Positions 35,724 through 44,445 of a DNA stretch of 64,000 nt are shown one piece after another. The notes beneath the pieces were generated by a model, which saw only the letters and a list, made by a program, of their open reading frames with translations, was not told the origin of the DNA and searched no databases. This DNA comes from DAOTVY01 sp041082245. GTDB taxonomy: Bacteria; Chloroflexota; Chloroflexia; DTKN01. The position numbers were made by a program, and so were the translations under genes. Numbering within the stretch: the stretch's first letter is position 1; each line of letters starts with the position of its first letter. The stretch covers positions 3,185 to 67,184 of the forward strand of contig JBDOIE010000033.1 of the NCBI GenBank assembly GCA_041082245.1, in the 5' to 3' direction.

Positions 35724-38570
35724 CTAACGCCGCAGCCACTCGCGCACCGCCTCGGGGATGGAAGAAAGGTGCAGACGGCGCATGGTGCACCGGGGCAGTG
35801 ACCGCAGGAACATCGCCCCGTACTTGCGGCTGAGCATACGGCCGTCGAGAAGCAGGACAACCCCACGGTCCGTCTGGCTGCGGATCAGGCGTCCGAACCC
35901 CTGCTTCAGGCGGAGAACCGCCTGCGGCACGGCGTATCGGTAGAATGAATCCTCGACGAGTTCGCAACGGGCAGCAAACACCGGGTCGGTGGGAACGGAG
36001 AAAGGCAGTTTAGCGATCACGAGCACGGAGAGCGCGTCGCCCACCACGTCGATCCCCTCCCAGAAGCTGCTCGTGCCGAGGAGCACGCTGCGCGGGTTTC
36101 GCCGGAACTTTTCCAGCAACACGTGGCGCGAGCCGTCGATGCCCTGGCCGAGGACGGCGATCTGCTCTCGTTCTAGCGCGCGCCGGATGGCGACGTAAGT
36201 CTGGCGCAATGCATAGTGGGAGGTAAAGAGCACGAGCATCCGGCCCTCGCTCGCCCGGCAGGTTTCGATCAGGATGCGCGCCAGCGCTCGGCCGTACTGA
36301 GGATCGCGCGGATCGGGCATATCCTCTGGGATGAGGAGGAGAGCGGCACGGGCGTAGTCGAACGGCGAGTCGAGCAGCATCTCCTCGGCTTCGGGCAGGT
36401 TCAGCCGTTCGCGCAGGAACACCGTGTTCCCCTCCGTGCTCAGCGTGGCCGAGGTGAGCACGATCGCATCCTTGTTCCGGTAGAGCCCTTGCTGGAGCAG
36501 TTCCCCCACGTGAAGCGGGGCGGCGTGCAGCCCGATCGTGCCGGTCTGGGCTTCGATGTTGATCCAGTAGATGCCGTTCCTTTTGGCCTCGCTCACGATG
36601 TGGGTCACCTGCTGCAGGATCTCCAGTGTCCGCCCGCCCAGGAGGAGTATCTCCTGGAGCACATCTTTCTCCTCGTCCTTGTCTTCCTGCACGAGGTCCG
36701 AGCAGATCTGGTAAATCCGTTCCAGCCGGTCGGCGATACGGGTGAGTTCCTCGGCCACCGGTTCCCAGGCACACTCGATGTCGCTCCAGTCCGGCTGCAC
36801 GCGCACAGCAGAGGTGATACGGAGCTGGCGGTCATAGGCATCGGAACCGCCGATCTCTTCCCGATGGAGATCCACGAACTCCTGGAGGGCGGCGAAGAAG
36901 GCGCTCCCGGACGTCCGGGCGGCGGCCACCGCATCGCGCACCTCTCGCCGCAGCGCCTCCAGCGCCTGGCGCACGGTTTCTGGCACCCCCTTCTTGTGGA
37001 AAAGGAGCGGGACGATCGCCAGGAGGCCTTCCTCGCGGTCGCCGGAAAACGGCTGGCTGATCGCATCCAGGTGTGCCTGGAACTCCTCGGCGGTGACGTG
37101 GAACCCGAGCTGGTCCGTCGCAACCGCTTCCAGGTTGTGCGCCTCGTCGATGACGAGCACGCGGTAGGGTGGAAGCACACGGTTCTCCGTCGCGACGTCC
37201 GAAAGGAGGAGGGAATGGTTCGCGATCACGATATGGGCGGCTTCCGCGCGCCAGCGCGCCCGGAAGAAGAAGCAGCGGTTTTCCCGGTAGTAGCGACATT
37301 CCGGTCCCTGGCAGGAGCCCGGGAGCGAAGCGATGTCGTTCCAGACCGCGTGCTCCTTGCCCGTCAGCGCGAGTTCCGCCCGATCGCCTGTCTGGGTGTG
37401 GGGAAGCCAGAGGAGCGTCTTGACGAGTGTACTCACTGCCTCCGGGGTGAGGCTGGATCCCCGGCGAAGGAGATCCCACCGGCGCAGGCAGAGGTAATTG
37501 TTGCGCCCTTTCAACAGGGCCGCGCGGAAGCCCGCCAGGGCTTTCCACTGCGCTTCGTCCGGTTCCGCCTGCAGGAGCACACGCTTCAAGTCCGGGATGT
37601 CCTTGTGGAACAGCTGGTCCTGCAAGTTGATCGTGTTCGTGGAAATGACCACTGGCCGGCCGCGCTTCACCGCCAGGGCAACCGCGGGGATCAGGTAGGC
37701 CATCGACTTGCCGGTACCGGTACCCGCCTCCACGACCAGCTGGCCCCCCTCGTTGAACGTCCGGGCTACGGCGCGGAGCATCTCGACCTGCTGGGGCCGG
37801 TACTCGTAGTGTGGAAAGGCCCGGGCAAAGAGCCCGCCGGGCTCCAGCAAGCGCGCGAGCGATTCTACATCCAGGGGCTCCTCGTCCTCGGTTTCCTCGA
37901 GGGCGGGCGGACGCTTTTCCGGAGCCACCAGCTGCTTGGCGAGCGGAGAGGGTGGAGCACGCAACACCGGTGCTGCGCGTTCGACCTCCTCCAGCGCTTC
38001 GCGGAACAGTTTCCCCAGCGGCCAGTTGCTGTGCGCGGACAAGTGGTCGATTTCCTCGAGGATTTCCCTCTCCAGACCGAGGATCCTCTCCCAAAAGGCC
38101 AGGAAGACCTGCATCGCCACCTGCGCATCGGGAAGGGCGCGGTGTTGTTCCGGGTAAGGGATTCCCAGGGCGGCGGCAACCGTGCTCAGGGAGCGGTCCG
38201 GCAGCTCCGGGAGCAGGAGTGTGCTCAATTCGTAGGTGTCCACGAAAGCGTTCGCGAGCTGGAGGCCCTGGGCCTCCAGGAAAGCGCGGTCGAATGCGAT
38301 CGAGTGGCCGACGATGGGGTCGCTCCCCAGGAAGCGGGCCAGGTCGGGCAGGATGGTATGGAAGAAAGGCGCACGCTCGACATCGGCAGGGGTGATACCG
38401 GTCAGGCGGACGATCGCCTCTGGGATAGGGCCGGCCGGTTTCACCAGGCTGTGCCAGTTGCCCAGCACTTCCCTGCCCCGGAAGCGGATCGCGGCCACCT
38501 CGATGATCTCGTCTTTGCCGGGCTCTGTGCCGGTCGTCTCGATGTCGAGGGCGACGTAGCAGCGCTCCAC
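35724..38570 (-). CDS. DinG-family helicase with N-terminal DnaQ-like 3'-5' exonuclease
   Basis: This is a protein of 948 residues. Residues 1-170 form an exonuclease with ALDIETTGTEPG, VGHSIAFDRAFLE and HRALPDAQVAM, so the DEDD-type residues are present. The helicase starts near residue 255 with the Q-type region YEYRPQQVEMLRAV, Walker A EAGTGTGKSMAYLIPA and DEAH box VLVIDEAHNLE. Four Cys between the Walker motifs (CLRR, SCQGPECRYYRENRC) fit the 4Fe-4S cluster of XPD/DinG helicases. This is the usual DinG architecture of Gram-positive and related bacteria. It unwinds DNA 5'-3' in repair. Confidence 0.93.
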   Translation of the reverse strand: MERCYVALDIETTGTEPGKDEIIEVAAIRFRGREVLGNWHSLVKPAGPIPEAIVRLTGITPADVERAPFFHTILPDLARFLGSDPIVGHSIAFDRAFLEAQGLQLANAFVDTYELSTLLLPELPDRSLSTVAAALGIPYPEQHRALPDAQVAMQVFLAFWERILGLEREILEEIDHLSAHSNWPLGKLFREALEEVERAAPVLRAPPSPLAKQLVAPEKRPPALEETEDEEPLDVESLARLLEPGGLFARAFPHYEYRPQQVEMLRAVARTFNEGGQLVVEAGTGTGKSMAYLIPAVALAVKRGRPVVISTNTINLQDQLFHKDIPDLKRVLLQAEPDEAQWKALAGFRAALLKGRNNYLCLRRWDLLRRGSSLTPEAVSTLVKTLLWLPHTQTGDRAELALTGKEHAVWNDIASLPGSCQGPECRYYRENRCFFFRARWRAEAAHIVIANHSLLLSDVATENRVLPPYRVLVIDEAHNLEAVATDQLGFHVTAEEFQAHLDAISQPFSGDREEGLLAIVPLLFHKKGVPETVRQALEALRREVRDAVAAARTSGSAFFAALQEFVDLHREEIGGSDAYDRQLRITSAVRVQPDWSDIECAWEPVAEELTRIADRLERIYQICSDLVQEDKDEEKDVLQEILLLGGRTLEILQQVTHIVSEAKRNGIYWINIEAQTGTIGLHAAPLHVGELLQQGLYRNKDAIVLTSATLSTEGNTVFLRERLNLPEAEEMLLDSPFDYARAALLLIPEDMPDPRDPQYGRALARILIETCRASEGRMLVLFTSHYALRQTYVAIRRALEREQIAVLGQGIDGSRHVLLEKFRRNPRSVLLGTSSFWEGIDVVGDALSVLVIAKLPFSVPTDPVFAARCELVEDSFYRYAVPQAVLRLKQGFGRLIRSQTDRGVVLLLDGRMLSRKYGAMFLRSLPRCTMRRLHLSSIPEAVREWLRR

Positions 38571-38609
38571 AGCACCTCCCTGACGGACCTGCTCCCTCCT
38601 GCGCGCCGG

Positions 38610-39845
38610 TCAGGCTCCCGCGGGGACAGATGCCTGCCCGGTGCGGACGGCGCATTCCTGCAGCCGTCGGCGCACGATCTCCCCGAGGCGACGGATCCCC
38701 TCGTCGATCTGCTCCACGGTGGCGTTGGAAAAGTTCAGGCGCATCGTGCTGTGCCGACGGCCGTCGACGTAGAAGGGGGATCCCGGAACGAAGGCGACCT
38801 TGTTCGCTACCGCTTCCTTCAGCATATCCTCCACATCGATCTCTTCAGGGAGCGTAACCCACAGGAACATCCCACCGTCCGGATGCGTCCAGGAGACCCC
38901 CTCTTTCGGGAAGTACCGCTCCAGCGCGTCGAGCATCGCTTCCATACGTTCTTTGTACAGCGCCCGGATCTTCTGGATCTGTTCCTCCATCACGCCGCTC
39001 TGGCAGTACTCGTAGGCCGCGTACTGGATGAAGGTGGACGTGCACAGGTCCGTCGCCTGTTTCAGCAGCACCAGCTTCCGGATGAATTCCTCCGAGGCAA
39101 CCACCCAGGCGAGCCGGATCCCCGGGGAAAGGATCTTCGAGAAGGTGCCGAGGTAGATGACCCGGCCCGTGGTGTCGAACGCCTTGATCGGCGGCACCGG
39201 CTCTCCCCGGTACCGCAGCTCGCCGTAGGGGTCGTCTTCGACGATGATGACATCGTACCGTTCGGCGAGCGCGACCAGCTGCTTGCGACGCTCCGCGGAA
39301 AGCGTCCGCCCGGAGGGGTTCTGGAACGTCGGAACGGTGTAGATGAACTTTGGGGTCACGATGCGCAAGATGCGCTCCAGTTCCTCGATGATCATCCCCT
39401 CCTCGTCCATCGGCACGGTGATATACCGGGGAGCAAAGAGATCGAACGCCTGGATCGCGCCCAGATAGCTCGGGCTTTCCAGCACGATGATGTCGCCGTA
39501 GTCGATGAACATCTTGCCGATCATCTCCAGCGCCTGCTGGGAGCCGCTCGTGAGGAGGATGTTGTCGCTCCCGCACGCGATCCCTTTCGTGTTGCGCAAC
39601 CGCTCCGCCAGGCAGCGGCGGAGCGGCTTGTACCCCTCGGTTGTGCCGTACTGCAGCGCCTGTGCCCCCACTTCATCGAGCACAGTGTTGCACGCCGCTC
39701 GGAAGGCTTCGACAGGAAACGACTCGGGGGCCGGCAGGCCCCCAGCGAGATAGATCATCCCGGGCAAGGTGGCGTAGTGCAAGAGGTCCCGGATGGCGCT
39801 GCTCTTGATCGAGTTCATCCGCTGTGCAAAGCGGTTCGGGGTCAC
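38610..39845 (-). CDS. PLP-dependent aminotransferase, class I/II (LysN/2-aminoadipate type)
   Basis: This is a fold-type I aminotransferase of 411 residues. Landmarks are YLAGGLPAPESFPVEAF near the N-terminus, LLTSGSQQALEMIGKMFIDY, the Asn of FQNPSGRTLS, the Asp-Tyr region VIIVEDDPYGELRY and the PLP Lys in GTFSKILSPGIRLAWV. These match the 2-aminoadipate/aromatic aminotransferase branch (MocR-like without a DNA-binding domain). The GTG at 39845 follows AAAGGAGGTCGACG. It has its own promoter, divergent from the TctA-like gene. Substrate specificity is not defined. Confidence 0.9.
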   Translation of the reverse strand: MTPNRFAQRMNSIKSSAIRDLLHYATLPGMIYLAGGLPAPESFPVEAFRAACNTVLDEVGAQALQYGTTEGYKPLRRCLAERLRNTKGIACGSDNILLTSGSQQALEMIGKMFIDYGDIIVLESPSYLGAIQAFDLFAPRYITVPMDEEGMIIEELERILRIVTPKFIYTVPTFQNPSGRTLSAERRKQLVALAERYDVIIVEDDPYGELRYRGEPVPPIKAFDTTGRVIYLGTFSKILSPGIRLAWVVASEEFIRKLVLLKQATDLCTSTFIQYAAYEYCQSGVMEEQIQKIRALYKERMEAMLDALERYFPKEGVSWTHPDGGMFLWVTLPEEIDVEDMLKEAVANKVAFVPGSPFYVDGRRHSTMRLNFSNATVEQIDEGIRRLGEIVRRRLQECAVRTGQASVPAGA

Positions 39846-39893
39846 CGTCGACCTCCTTTTCTTGTGTCATCCGGCAAGCCGTCTGGCAAGTTC

Positions 39894-39922
39894 ATTATAT
39901 CATCGGTTGAAACCTGTTGCAA
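39894..39922 (-). promoter_or_regulatory. Promoter of aminotransferase gene
   Basis: On the minus strand TTGCAA and TATAAT are separated by 17 nt. Confidence 0.8.
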
Positions 39923-39947
39923 AGGTTTTCGCACGTTTCGCTACCCC

Positions 39948-39976
39948 TTGACGTCGCGCCAGGAAGGTATTACAAT
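39948..39976 (+). promoter_or_regulatory. Promoter of TctA-like gene
   Basis: TTGACG and TACAAT are separated by 17 nt. It lies back to back with the aminotransferase promoter. Confidence 0.82.
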
Positions 39977-40016
39977 CCCTGCCGAGCATGGGTTGCAAGG
40001 AAGGGAGGGATTTTCG

Positions 40017-41324
40017 ATGAATTGGGTGCTCTGTCTGCTATATGCGCTCGGGGGCCTGTGCGTCGCGGCGGTATGCAGTTTCGTCCCAGGGCTCCATGCC
40101 GCGAATGTGGCGGCGTTCCTGCTTCCCCTGGCTGGCAGCGGCCAGCGGATGCTTCCTTCCGAGGGGATGCTGTTTGTGCTGGTCGGCATGGCTTCCGGGT
40201 ATGCCATGCTGCATACCGTGTCCGGCATCATCTATGCCCTTCCCGACGAGGAGAGCCTCCTGGTCGTCTTGCCGGGACAGAAGTACCTTCTGGCCGGAAG
40301 AGGACCTGAAGCGGTTGCCCTGTGCGCTCTGGGCGGGCTCGGAGGAGCCTCGGTGATGCTTCTTCTCGTTCCGCTCGCGCCGCGTTTCCTCCCCCGCTTC
40401 TATGCCCTCCTGCTTCCCCACTTCCACTGGGTGCTCTGGGCGATCATCGCCTACTTGCTGCTTTCGGAGTGGCCGAGAGATGCGGGCCGGGTGCCGGCCG
40501 GCCCGCCGCGCCTCTGGGCGGCCTGGAAGCCGCTCCTGGCCGGCCTCCTCACTTTCGTGCTGGCCGGCCTCCTGGGGCTTGTGCTATCGTACCGTTCTTT
40601 CTTTCCCTTGTGGGGCGGACCGACCAGGCTTGCCCCGGCCTTCATCGGGCTGTTCGGGGTGCCGTGGTTGCTTCAGGGCCTCGTCAGCCGGTACCCCCTT
40701 CCGCCGCAGCACGCCGTCGACGCCCTCGAGGTTCGCCTGAAGGAATGGATATGGGGAACGGTTGTCGGTGCCGCGGGAGGCCTCTTCGCGGCACTCTTTC
40801 CAGCGGTCACCGGAGGTGTGGGCGCGCTGCTCGCTGGGCAGAGTGCAGGGCAGCGCCATCCGCGCGTTTCCCTCGTCTCACAGGGTGCGTGCCGAGTGGC
40901 CTATACCCTCGGTAGCTTGCTCCTATTTTTCGTCCCTGGGATGTGGAGGGTCAAAGGGGTATGGGGTGGAATTCTGAACAGCGTGTACGCAGAGCCGTCC
41001 CCGCGCGTCGGGTACCTGGCGGTCGGCGCGGCGGTGCTCTGCACCACTCTCGCTTTCCTGCTCGCGCTGGAGATGGGGCGTCTCATCGCGCGGATGCCGG
41101 TCCGTCGGATGCAGGTCGTGTCGCTGGGGCTTCTGCTCGCGATCCTGGGGGCGACAAGCGGGCCGGGCGGGCTCTTGATCTGTGCGGTCGCTACCGCTAT
41201 CGGCCTCATCCCCGCGCTCTGGGGCTCCCGCCGGTTGAACACCCTGGGGATCGTGCTGCTTCCTGTCGCACTGAACCTGAGCGGGATCGGAGAACATCTG
41301 GCTGCATGGCTGGGCCTGCTCTGA
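40017..41324 (+). CDS. TctA-like permease (COG1784-type membrane protein)
   Basis: This is a membrane protein of 435 residues with ten or more predicted helices. The opening helix leads into VPGLHAANVAAFLLPLAG, and a second PG-type loop, FPAVTGGVGALLAGQSAG, lies near residue 265. This internal pair is the pattern of TctA-family permeases and the related archaeal COG1784 proteins. Neither a TctB nor a periplasmic TctC gene is adjacent, so the substrate and mode are unknown. The ATG at 40017 follows AGGGAGGG. The frame is open far upstream, but that part is antisense to two real genes and is not coding. Confidence 0.8.
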   Translation: MNWVLCLLYALGGLCVAAVCSFVPGLHAANVAAFLLPLAGSGQRMLPSEGMLFVLVGMASGYAMLHTVSGIIYALPDEESLLVVLPGQKYLLAGRGPEAVALCALGGLGGASVMLLLVPLAPRFLPRFYALLLPHFHWVLWAIIAYLLLSEWPRDAGRVPAGPPRLWAAWKPLLAGLLTFVLAGLLGLVLSYRSFFPLWGGPTRLAPAFIGLFGVPWLLQGLVSRYPLPPQHAVDALEVRLKEWIWGTVVGAAGGLFAALFPAVTGGVGALLAGQSAGQRHPRVSLVSQGACRVAYTLGSLLLFFVPGMWRVKGVWGGILNSVYAEPSPRVGYLAVGAAVLCTTLAFLLALEMGRLIARMPVRRMQVVSLGLLLAILGATSGPGGLLICAVATAIGLIPALWGSRRLNTLGIVLLPVALNLSGIGEHLAAWLGLL

Positions 41325-41523
41325 ACAGCGTCCTGCTGCCGCGAGCGTGGCCACCCGCAGAAGAGCGATCCGTTGTGTTACGCGGAGTACCGGGAACCGC
41401 TTGCGTGGCCTTACCTCGGCGCAACCTGGGGGAATAACGGGCAGCGCCCACGGCCGCTACAGCCTCCGAAAGCAGTCGGTGGCACAGGAGCTGCCCAAAG
41501 GCTCCGTGTGAAGGCGCCGTTGT

Positions 41524-41823
41524 TCACCGTGCCGCGCGGCGTTTCACCAGGCGCCCCTCGGCGTCGACGGTCACACGCACGATGAGCGGCAGGGGCACGC
41601 CGTCCTCCGCGAGCACCTCTTTGCGGAGCGTGACCGTATAGAGCTCCGTTTCCGTGTCGCGGGTCAGCGGGATGCCGACCTTGGCAGCAACCTCGGTCGA
41701 TCCGCGGCACGCCTTCCGCACAGACACCGTCACCTCGGCGCCTTCCATCTCCGGGTGTTCCTGCAGCACCTGCTGCCGGATCGCTTCCAGCACTTCGGGG
41801 CTCAAGGGACTCTCACCCACCAC
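41524..41823 (-). CDS. Small conserved-looking hypothetical protein
   Basis: This protein of 99 residues is predicted to be alpha/beta, with no signal peptide or membrane helix. It opens SPLSPEVLEAIRQQVLQEHP and has balanced charged residues. I do not recognise a family. It overlaps the end of the ROK kinase gene by 11 nt, so it is probably translated from the same transcript. Codon use is like that of its neighbours, which supports a real gene. Confidence 0.6.
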   Translation of the reverse strand: MVGESPLSPEVLEAIRQQVLQEHPEMEGAEVTVSVRKACRGSTEVAAKVGIPLTRDTETELYTVTLRKEVLAEDGVPLPLIVRVTVDAEGRLVKRRAAR

Positions 41824-42778
41824 ATCCCTCCAGAAAGAGCGCTACCGCTCCAAGCAAGCCCGCGTCCCCCCGTAGCGCGGCGGGCAGGATCGGTACATCG
41901 CGATAGGGAGGCATCACGCGCTCCCGTGCCACCCGCCGGATCGGCCCGAAGAGGCGCTCCCCGAGCCGGGAAACGCCTCCCCCGATGAGGACAATCTCGG
42001 GGCTGTACAGGTGCAGAAGGTTGGCCACACCGACACCGGAGTATTCCGCCGCACGACGGATGATCTCCGCGGCGGCTTCATCCCCCTGCGCATCCGCTTC
42101 GCCCACCAGTTTGGCGTCTACCCGCTCGGCAACGCCCTCCACCAGCCGGGACAGGATCGGGGCGCGTCCGGACCGCACCGCCTCGGCACCTTCCCGTGCG
42201 ATCGCTGTCCCCGAGGCAAGCGCTTCCCAGCAGCCATAGTTGCCACAGTTGCAGCGCGGCCCCTCCGGCCACAGCGTCATATGGCCCACCTCGCCCGCCA
42301 ACCCCCGGTGGCCCAGGAGGAGCCGCCCGTCGGTGATGATGCCTCCCCCGATCCCGGTACTGATGGTCACATAGGCGATATTCCGATAGTTCCGTCCCGC
42401 CCCGAACGCCCACTCCCCAAGCGCGGCCGCGTTCGCGTCGTTCGCCAGGCGGACCGGTAACCCGAGCCGCTCTTCCAGCAGCGAGCGCAACGGGACCTCG
42501 TACCACCCCGGCAGGTTCGGCGGCGAGATGATCACGCCTGCAAGTGGATCGACCGGCCCCGGGGAACCGACCCCGACCCCCAGCACGCGATCCTTTGGAA
42601 GTCCGGCTCGCACCTCCTCTACCAGGCCGACGATGCGCACAAGGACGGCCTCTAACCCTTCCTCCGCCTTCGTCGGGTGCTCAGCCCGGCGCAGGAAACG
42701 TCCCTGCAGATCACAGGTCGCCGCACGTATCTGGGTGCCACCCAGGTCGACGGCGATCACAAGCGACCGCGGGTCCAT
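41813..42778 (-). CDS. ROK-family sugar kinase (glucokinase-like)
   Basis: This kinase of 321 residues has the ATP-binding opening AVDLGGTQIRAATCDLQG. The catalytic region is PVRLANDANAAALGE, and a GTGIGGGIITDGRL loop is present. The His and Cys of the ROK zinc site occur in GEVGHMTLW and CNCGNYGCWE. This fits bacterial glucokinases (ROK type), although N-acetylmannosamine or fructose kinases share the motifs. The ATG at 42778 begins the first strand directly; upstream open sequence lies in the FmdB gene. The start follows the FmdB stop by 2 nt. Confidence 0.9.
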   Translation of the reverse strand: MDPRSLVIAVDLGGTQIRAATCDLQGRFLRRAEHPTKAEEGLEAVLVRIVGLVEEVRAGLPKDRVLGVGVGSPGPVDPLAGVIISPPNLPGWYEVPLRSLLEERLGLPVRLANDANAAALGEWAFGAGRNYRNIAYVTISTGIGGGIITDGRLLLGHRGLAGEVGHMTLWPEGPRCNCGNYGCWEALASGTAIAREGAEAVRSGRAPILSRLVEGVAERVDAKLVGEADAQGDEAAAEIIRRAAEYSGVGVANLLHLYSPEIVLIGGGVSRLGERLFGPIRRVARERVMPPYRDVPILPAALRGDAGLLGAVALFLEGCGG

Positions 42779-42780
42779 GG

Positions 42781-43017
42781 TTATCCCTTCCCGCAGGTCG
42801 CGCAGCTCGTCGCCGCACATGACGCGCACCCGCTGCTGCCGCCGATCGCGCGCGTTTCACCTCCGGAGCGGCTGAAGGAGGCAAAGCGCGACAAGCAGCG
42901 ATCGATCTCGGTCGACCCGCATCGCGGGCAGGGCCCGGCATCGTCGGCGCGATCCATCGGGCGCAGCCGCTCGAACTCGGTCCCACAATGCCGGCAACGG
43001 TATTCGTAGATCGGCAT
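42781..43017 (-). CDS. FmdB-type zinc ribbon protein
   Basis: This protein of 78 residues starts with the characteristic MPIYEYRCRHCGTEFE and has a second CPRCGSTEI pair, forming a zinc ribbon. The C-terminus is Gly/Ser/Cys-rich with CASCAATSCATCGKG, so additional metal binding is possible. FmdB-type proteins are putative regulators of unknown exact role. It is the first gene of the transcript with the ROK kinase. Confidence 0.88.
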   Translation of the reverse strand: MPIYEYRCRHCGTEFERLRPMDRADDAGPCPRCGSTEIDRCLSRFASFSRSGGETRAIGGSSGCASCAATSCATCGKG

Positions 43018-43089
43018 AGGCCACCCTCAACGGTGTCTTTCTTTCATTCTAACCCACATCGCCGAGCGGGTCAACTGGCCCCATCTGGG

Positions 43090-43270
43090 GTTGGGACGTG
43101 AGTTAGGACACGGTGGCATTACCCCGTCCCCCGGCGCTGCGGGCCGGGCTGTCCCCCCTCACCCCCTTTATCCCCCTTTCCCGCTACCGAACGGCGAGCC
43201 GGAAAAAGGAAGGAGCTGGGATAGAGTAAGGGTTGGGGGAGAGACGCCTTGTCCCAACTCGTGTCCGAAC
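43090..43270. repeat. Dispersed MITE-like repeat, copy B
   Basis: This element of about 181 bp starts with GTTGGGAC and ends with GTCCCAACTCGTGTCCGAAC, the same ends as the copy at 6506-6720. The left 60 bp align almost base for base with copy A, and the centre differs. It lies between two minus-strand genes without coding content. Confidence 0.7.
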
Positions 43271-43299
43271 CTCAGGCCCCATAGGCAGCCGGCGTGCCC

Positions 43300-44274
43300 T
43301 CACAGCGGTAGCCAGGTTCCGACACCGAGTTCCAGAGCACGGCGGTATACCTCCACGGCCGTCGCCATATCTTCCAGCGCCAGCCCCAGGTTCATCGCCA
43401 TCGTGCGCTCCCGAGGCGTCTGTCGCCCCGGTTGCTTGCCGGCCACAAGATCCCCGAGGTCCGCGTACGGCGTGGGGGCATGCTGGAAATAGCCCTGCTT
43501 GCGGTAGTAGGCGTATTGCTCCAGATCGTCCGTGACGTAGCGATCTACCTGCGCGAGCGCCTCCGGCTTCCAGTAGGAATCAAAGTCCACGGGGCAGGCG
43601 AACGCTCCCTCGGCCAGCCATCCCGCCTCGATCGTTGGATTAGGTTCCTTCAGGATGGGGCCGGCGGTGACCACGATATCGCTCGCCTCGACGGCCTGTC
43701 GAGGAAAGGAAACCCCCACAACGTCGATGCCGTGCTGGGCACGTATCTCCTCCACATAGGCAGCCTGTGCCTCCGGCCGGATGTCGTATGCGTACACGCG
43801 CTCGATCGGAAAGAGCGCCCGCAACGCCTCGACGTGCGCCCGTCCTTGCACCCCGCAACCGAGGATGCCCAGCGTGCGGCTGTCCGGCCGCGCGAGATAT
43901 TTCGCCGCGAGGGCAGTCGCGGCCGCTGTCCGTTTTGCGGTGATCCAGGCCCCATCCATCACGGCGATCGGCATACCGGTCTCGGGATCGTTCAGGATGA
44001 TCAGGGCGTTGATGTAGGGCAGGTTGCGACGGTAGTTTTCGGGATAACCGCTCACCCACTTGATCCCAGCCGCTCGCATAGCGGGGATATAAGCGGGCAT
44101 CGCGTGGATGAAAGCGTCCTTCACGGGATGGATCCCCGGCTTGGGGGGAACCTCCACGCGTCCTTCGCCCTTTTCGCGGAACGCCTGCTCCAGGCGCTCG
44201 ATGATGGTCGTCATATCGAGCCCCACGGCTTCGACATCCGCACGCGAAAGGTACAGCAGGTTCCCTGCATGCAT
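43300..44274 (-). CDS. Ornithine cyclodeaminase/mu-crystallin family protein
   Basis: This protein of 324 residues has the family pattern: KPGIHPVKDAFIHAMPAYI for the substrate-binding part, an MDGAWITAKRTAAATALAAKYL helix region, and the NAD-binding motif LGILGCGVQGRAHVEAL. Members include ornithine cyclodeaminase, alanine dehydrogenase and ketimine reductases. The specific reaction is unresolved. The ATG at 44274 follows AAGGAGGAATGCG. It is flanked by the repeat and the divergent spermidine-synthase-like gene. Confidence 0.88.
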   Translation of the reverse strand: MHAGNLLYLSRADVEAVGLDMTTIIERLEQAFREKGEGRVEVPPKPGIHPVKDAFIHAMPAYIPAMRAAGIKWVSGYPENYRRNLPYINALIILNDPETGMPIAVMDGAWITAKRTAAATALAAKYLARPDSRTLGILGCGVQGRAHVEALRALFPIERVYAYDIRPEAQAAYVEEIRAQHGIDVVGVSFPRQAVEASDIVVTAGPILKEPNPTIEAGWLAEGAFACPVDFDSYWKPEALAQVDRYVTDDLEQYAYYRKQGYFQHAPTPYADLGDLVAGKQPGRQTPRERTMAMNLGLALEDMATAVEVYRRALELGVGTWLPL

Positions 44275-44377
44275 CGCATTCCTCCTTGTCTGAAGGCTTC
44301 CCGGAAGCAGACCACCGCAATTATCCTAGCCGAAAAGGCCCGCGGGCGCAAGGGAAAGCAGAACAGGCGGTCCCTAC

Positions 44378-44406
44378 TTGACGACACCGCTGCTTCGTGC
44401 TATGTT
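44378..44406 (+). promoter_or_regulatory. Promoter of second spermidine-synthase-like gene
   Basis: TTGACG and TATGTT are separated by 17 nt. The start codon is about 40 nt downstream. Confidence 0.7.
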
Positions 44407-44445
44407 TGCAGCGGTGGGACCCGTTCACGAAAGGGCCACACGGCT

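Noticed and set aside
36216..40016. Very long open frame antisense to the DinG-type helicase and the aminotransferase, joined in frame to the TctA-like gene
   Set aside because: It lies opposite two well-conserved genes, has Arg/Gln/His/Asp-rich shadow composition and no recognisable domains. Promoter and ribosome-binding site at 39948-40016 place the real start at 40017.
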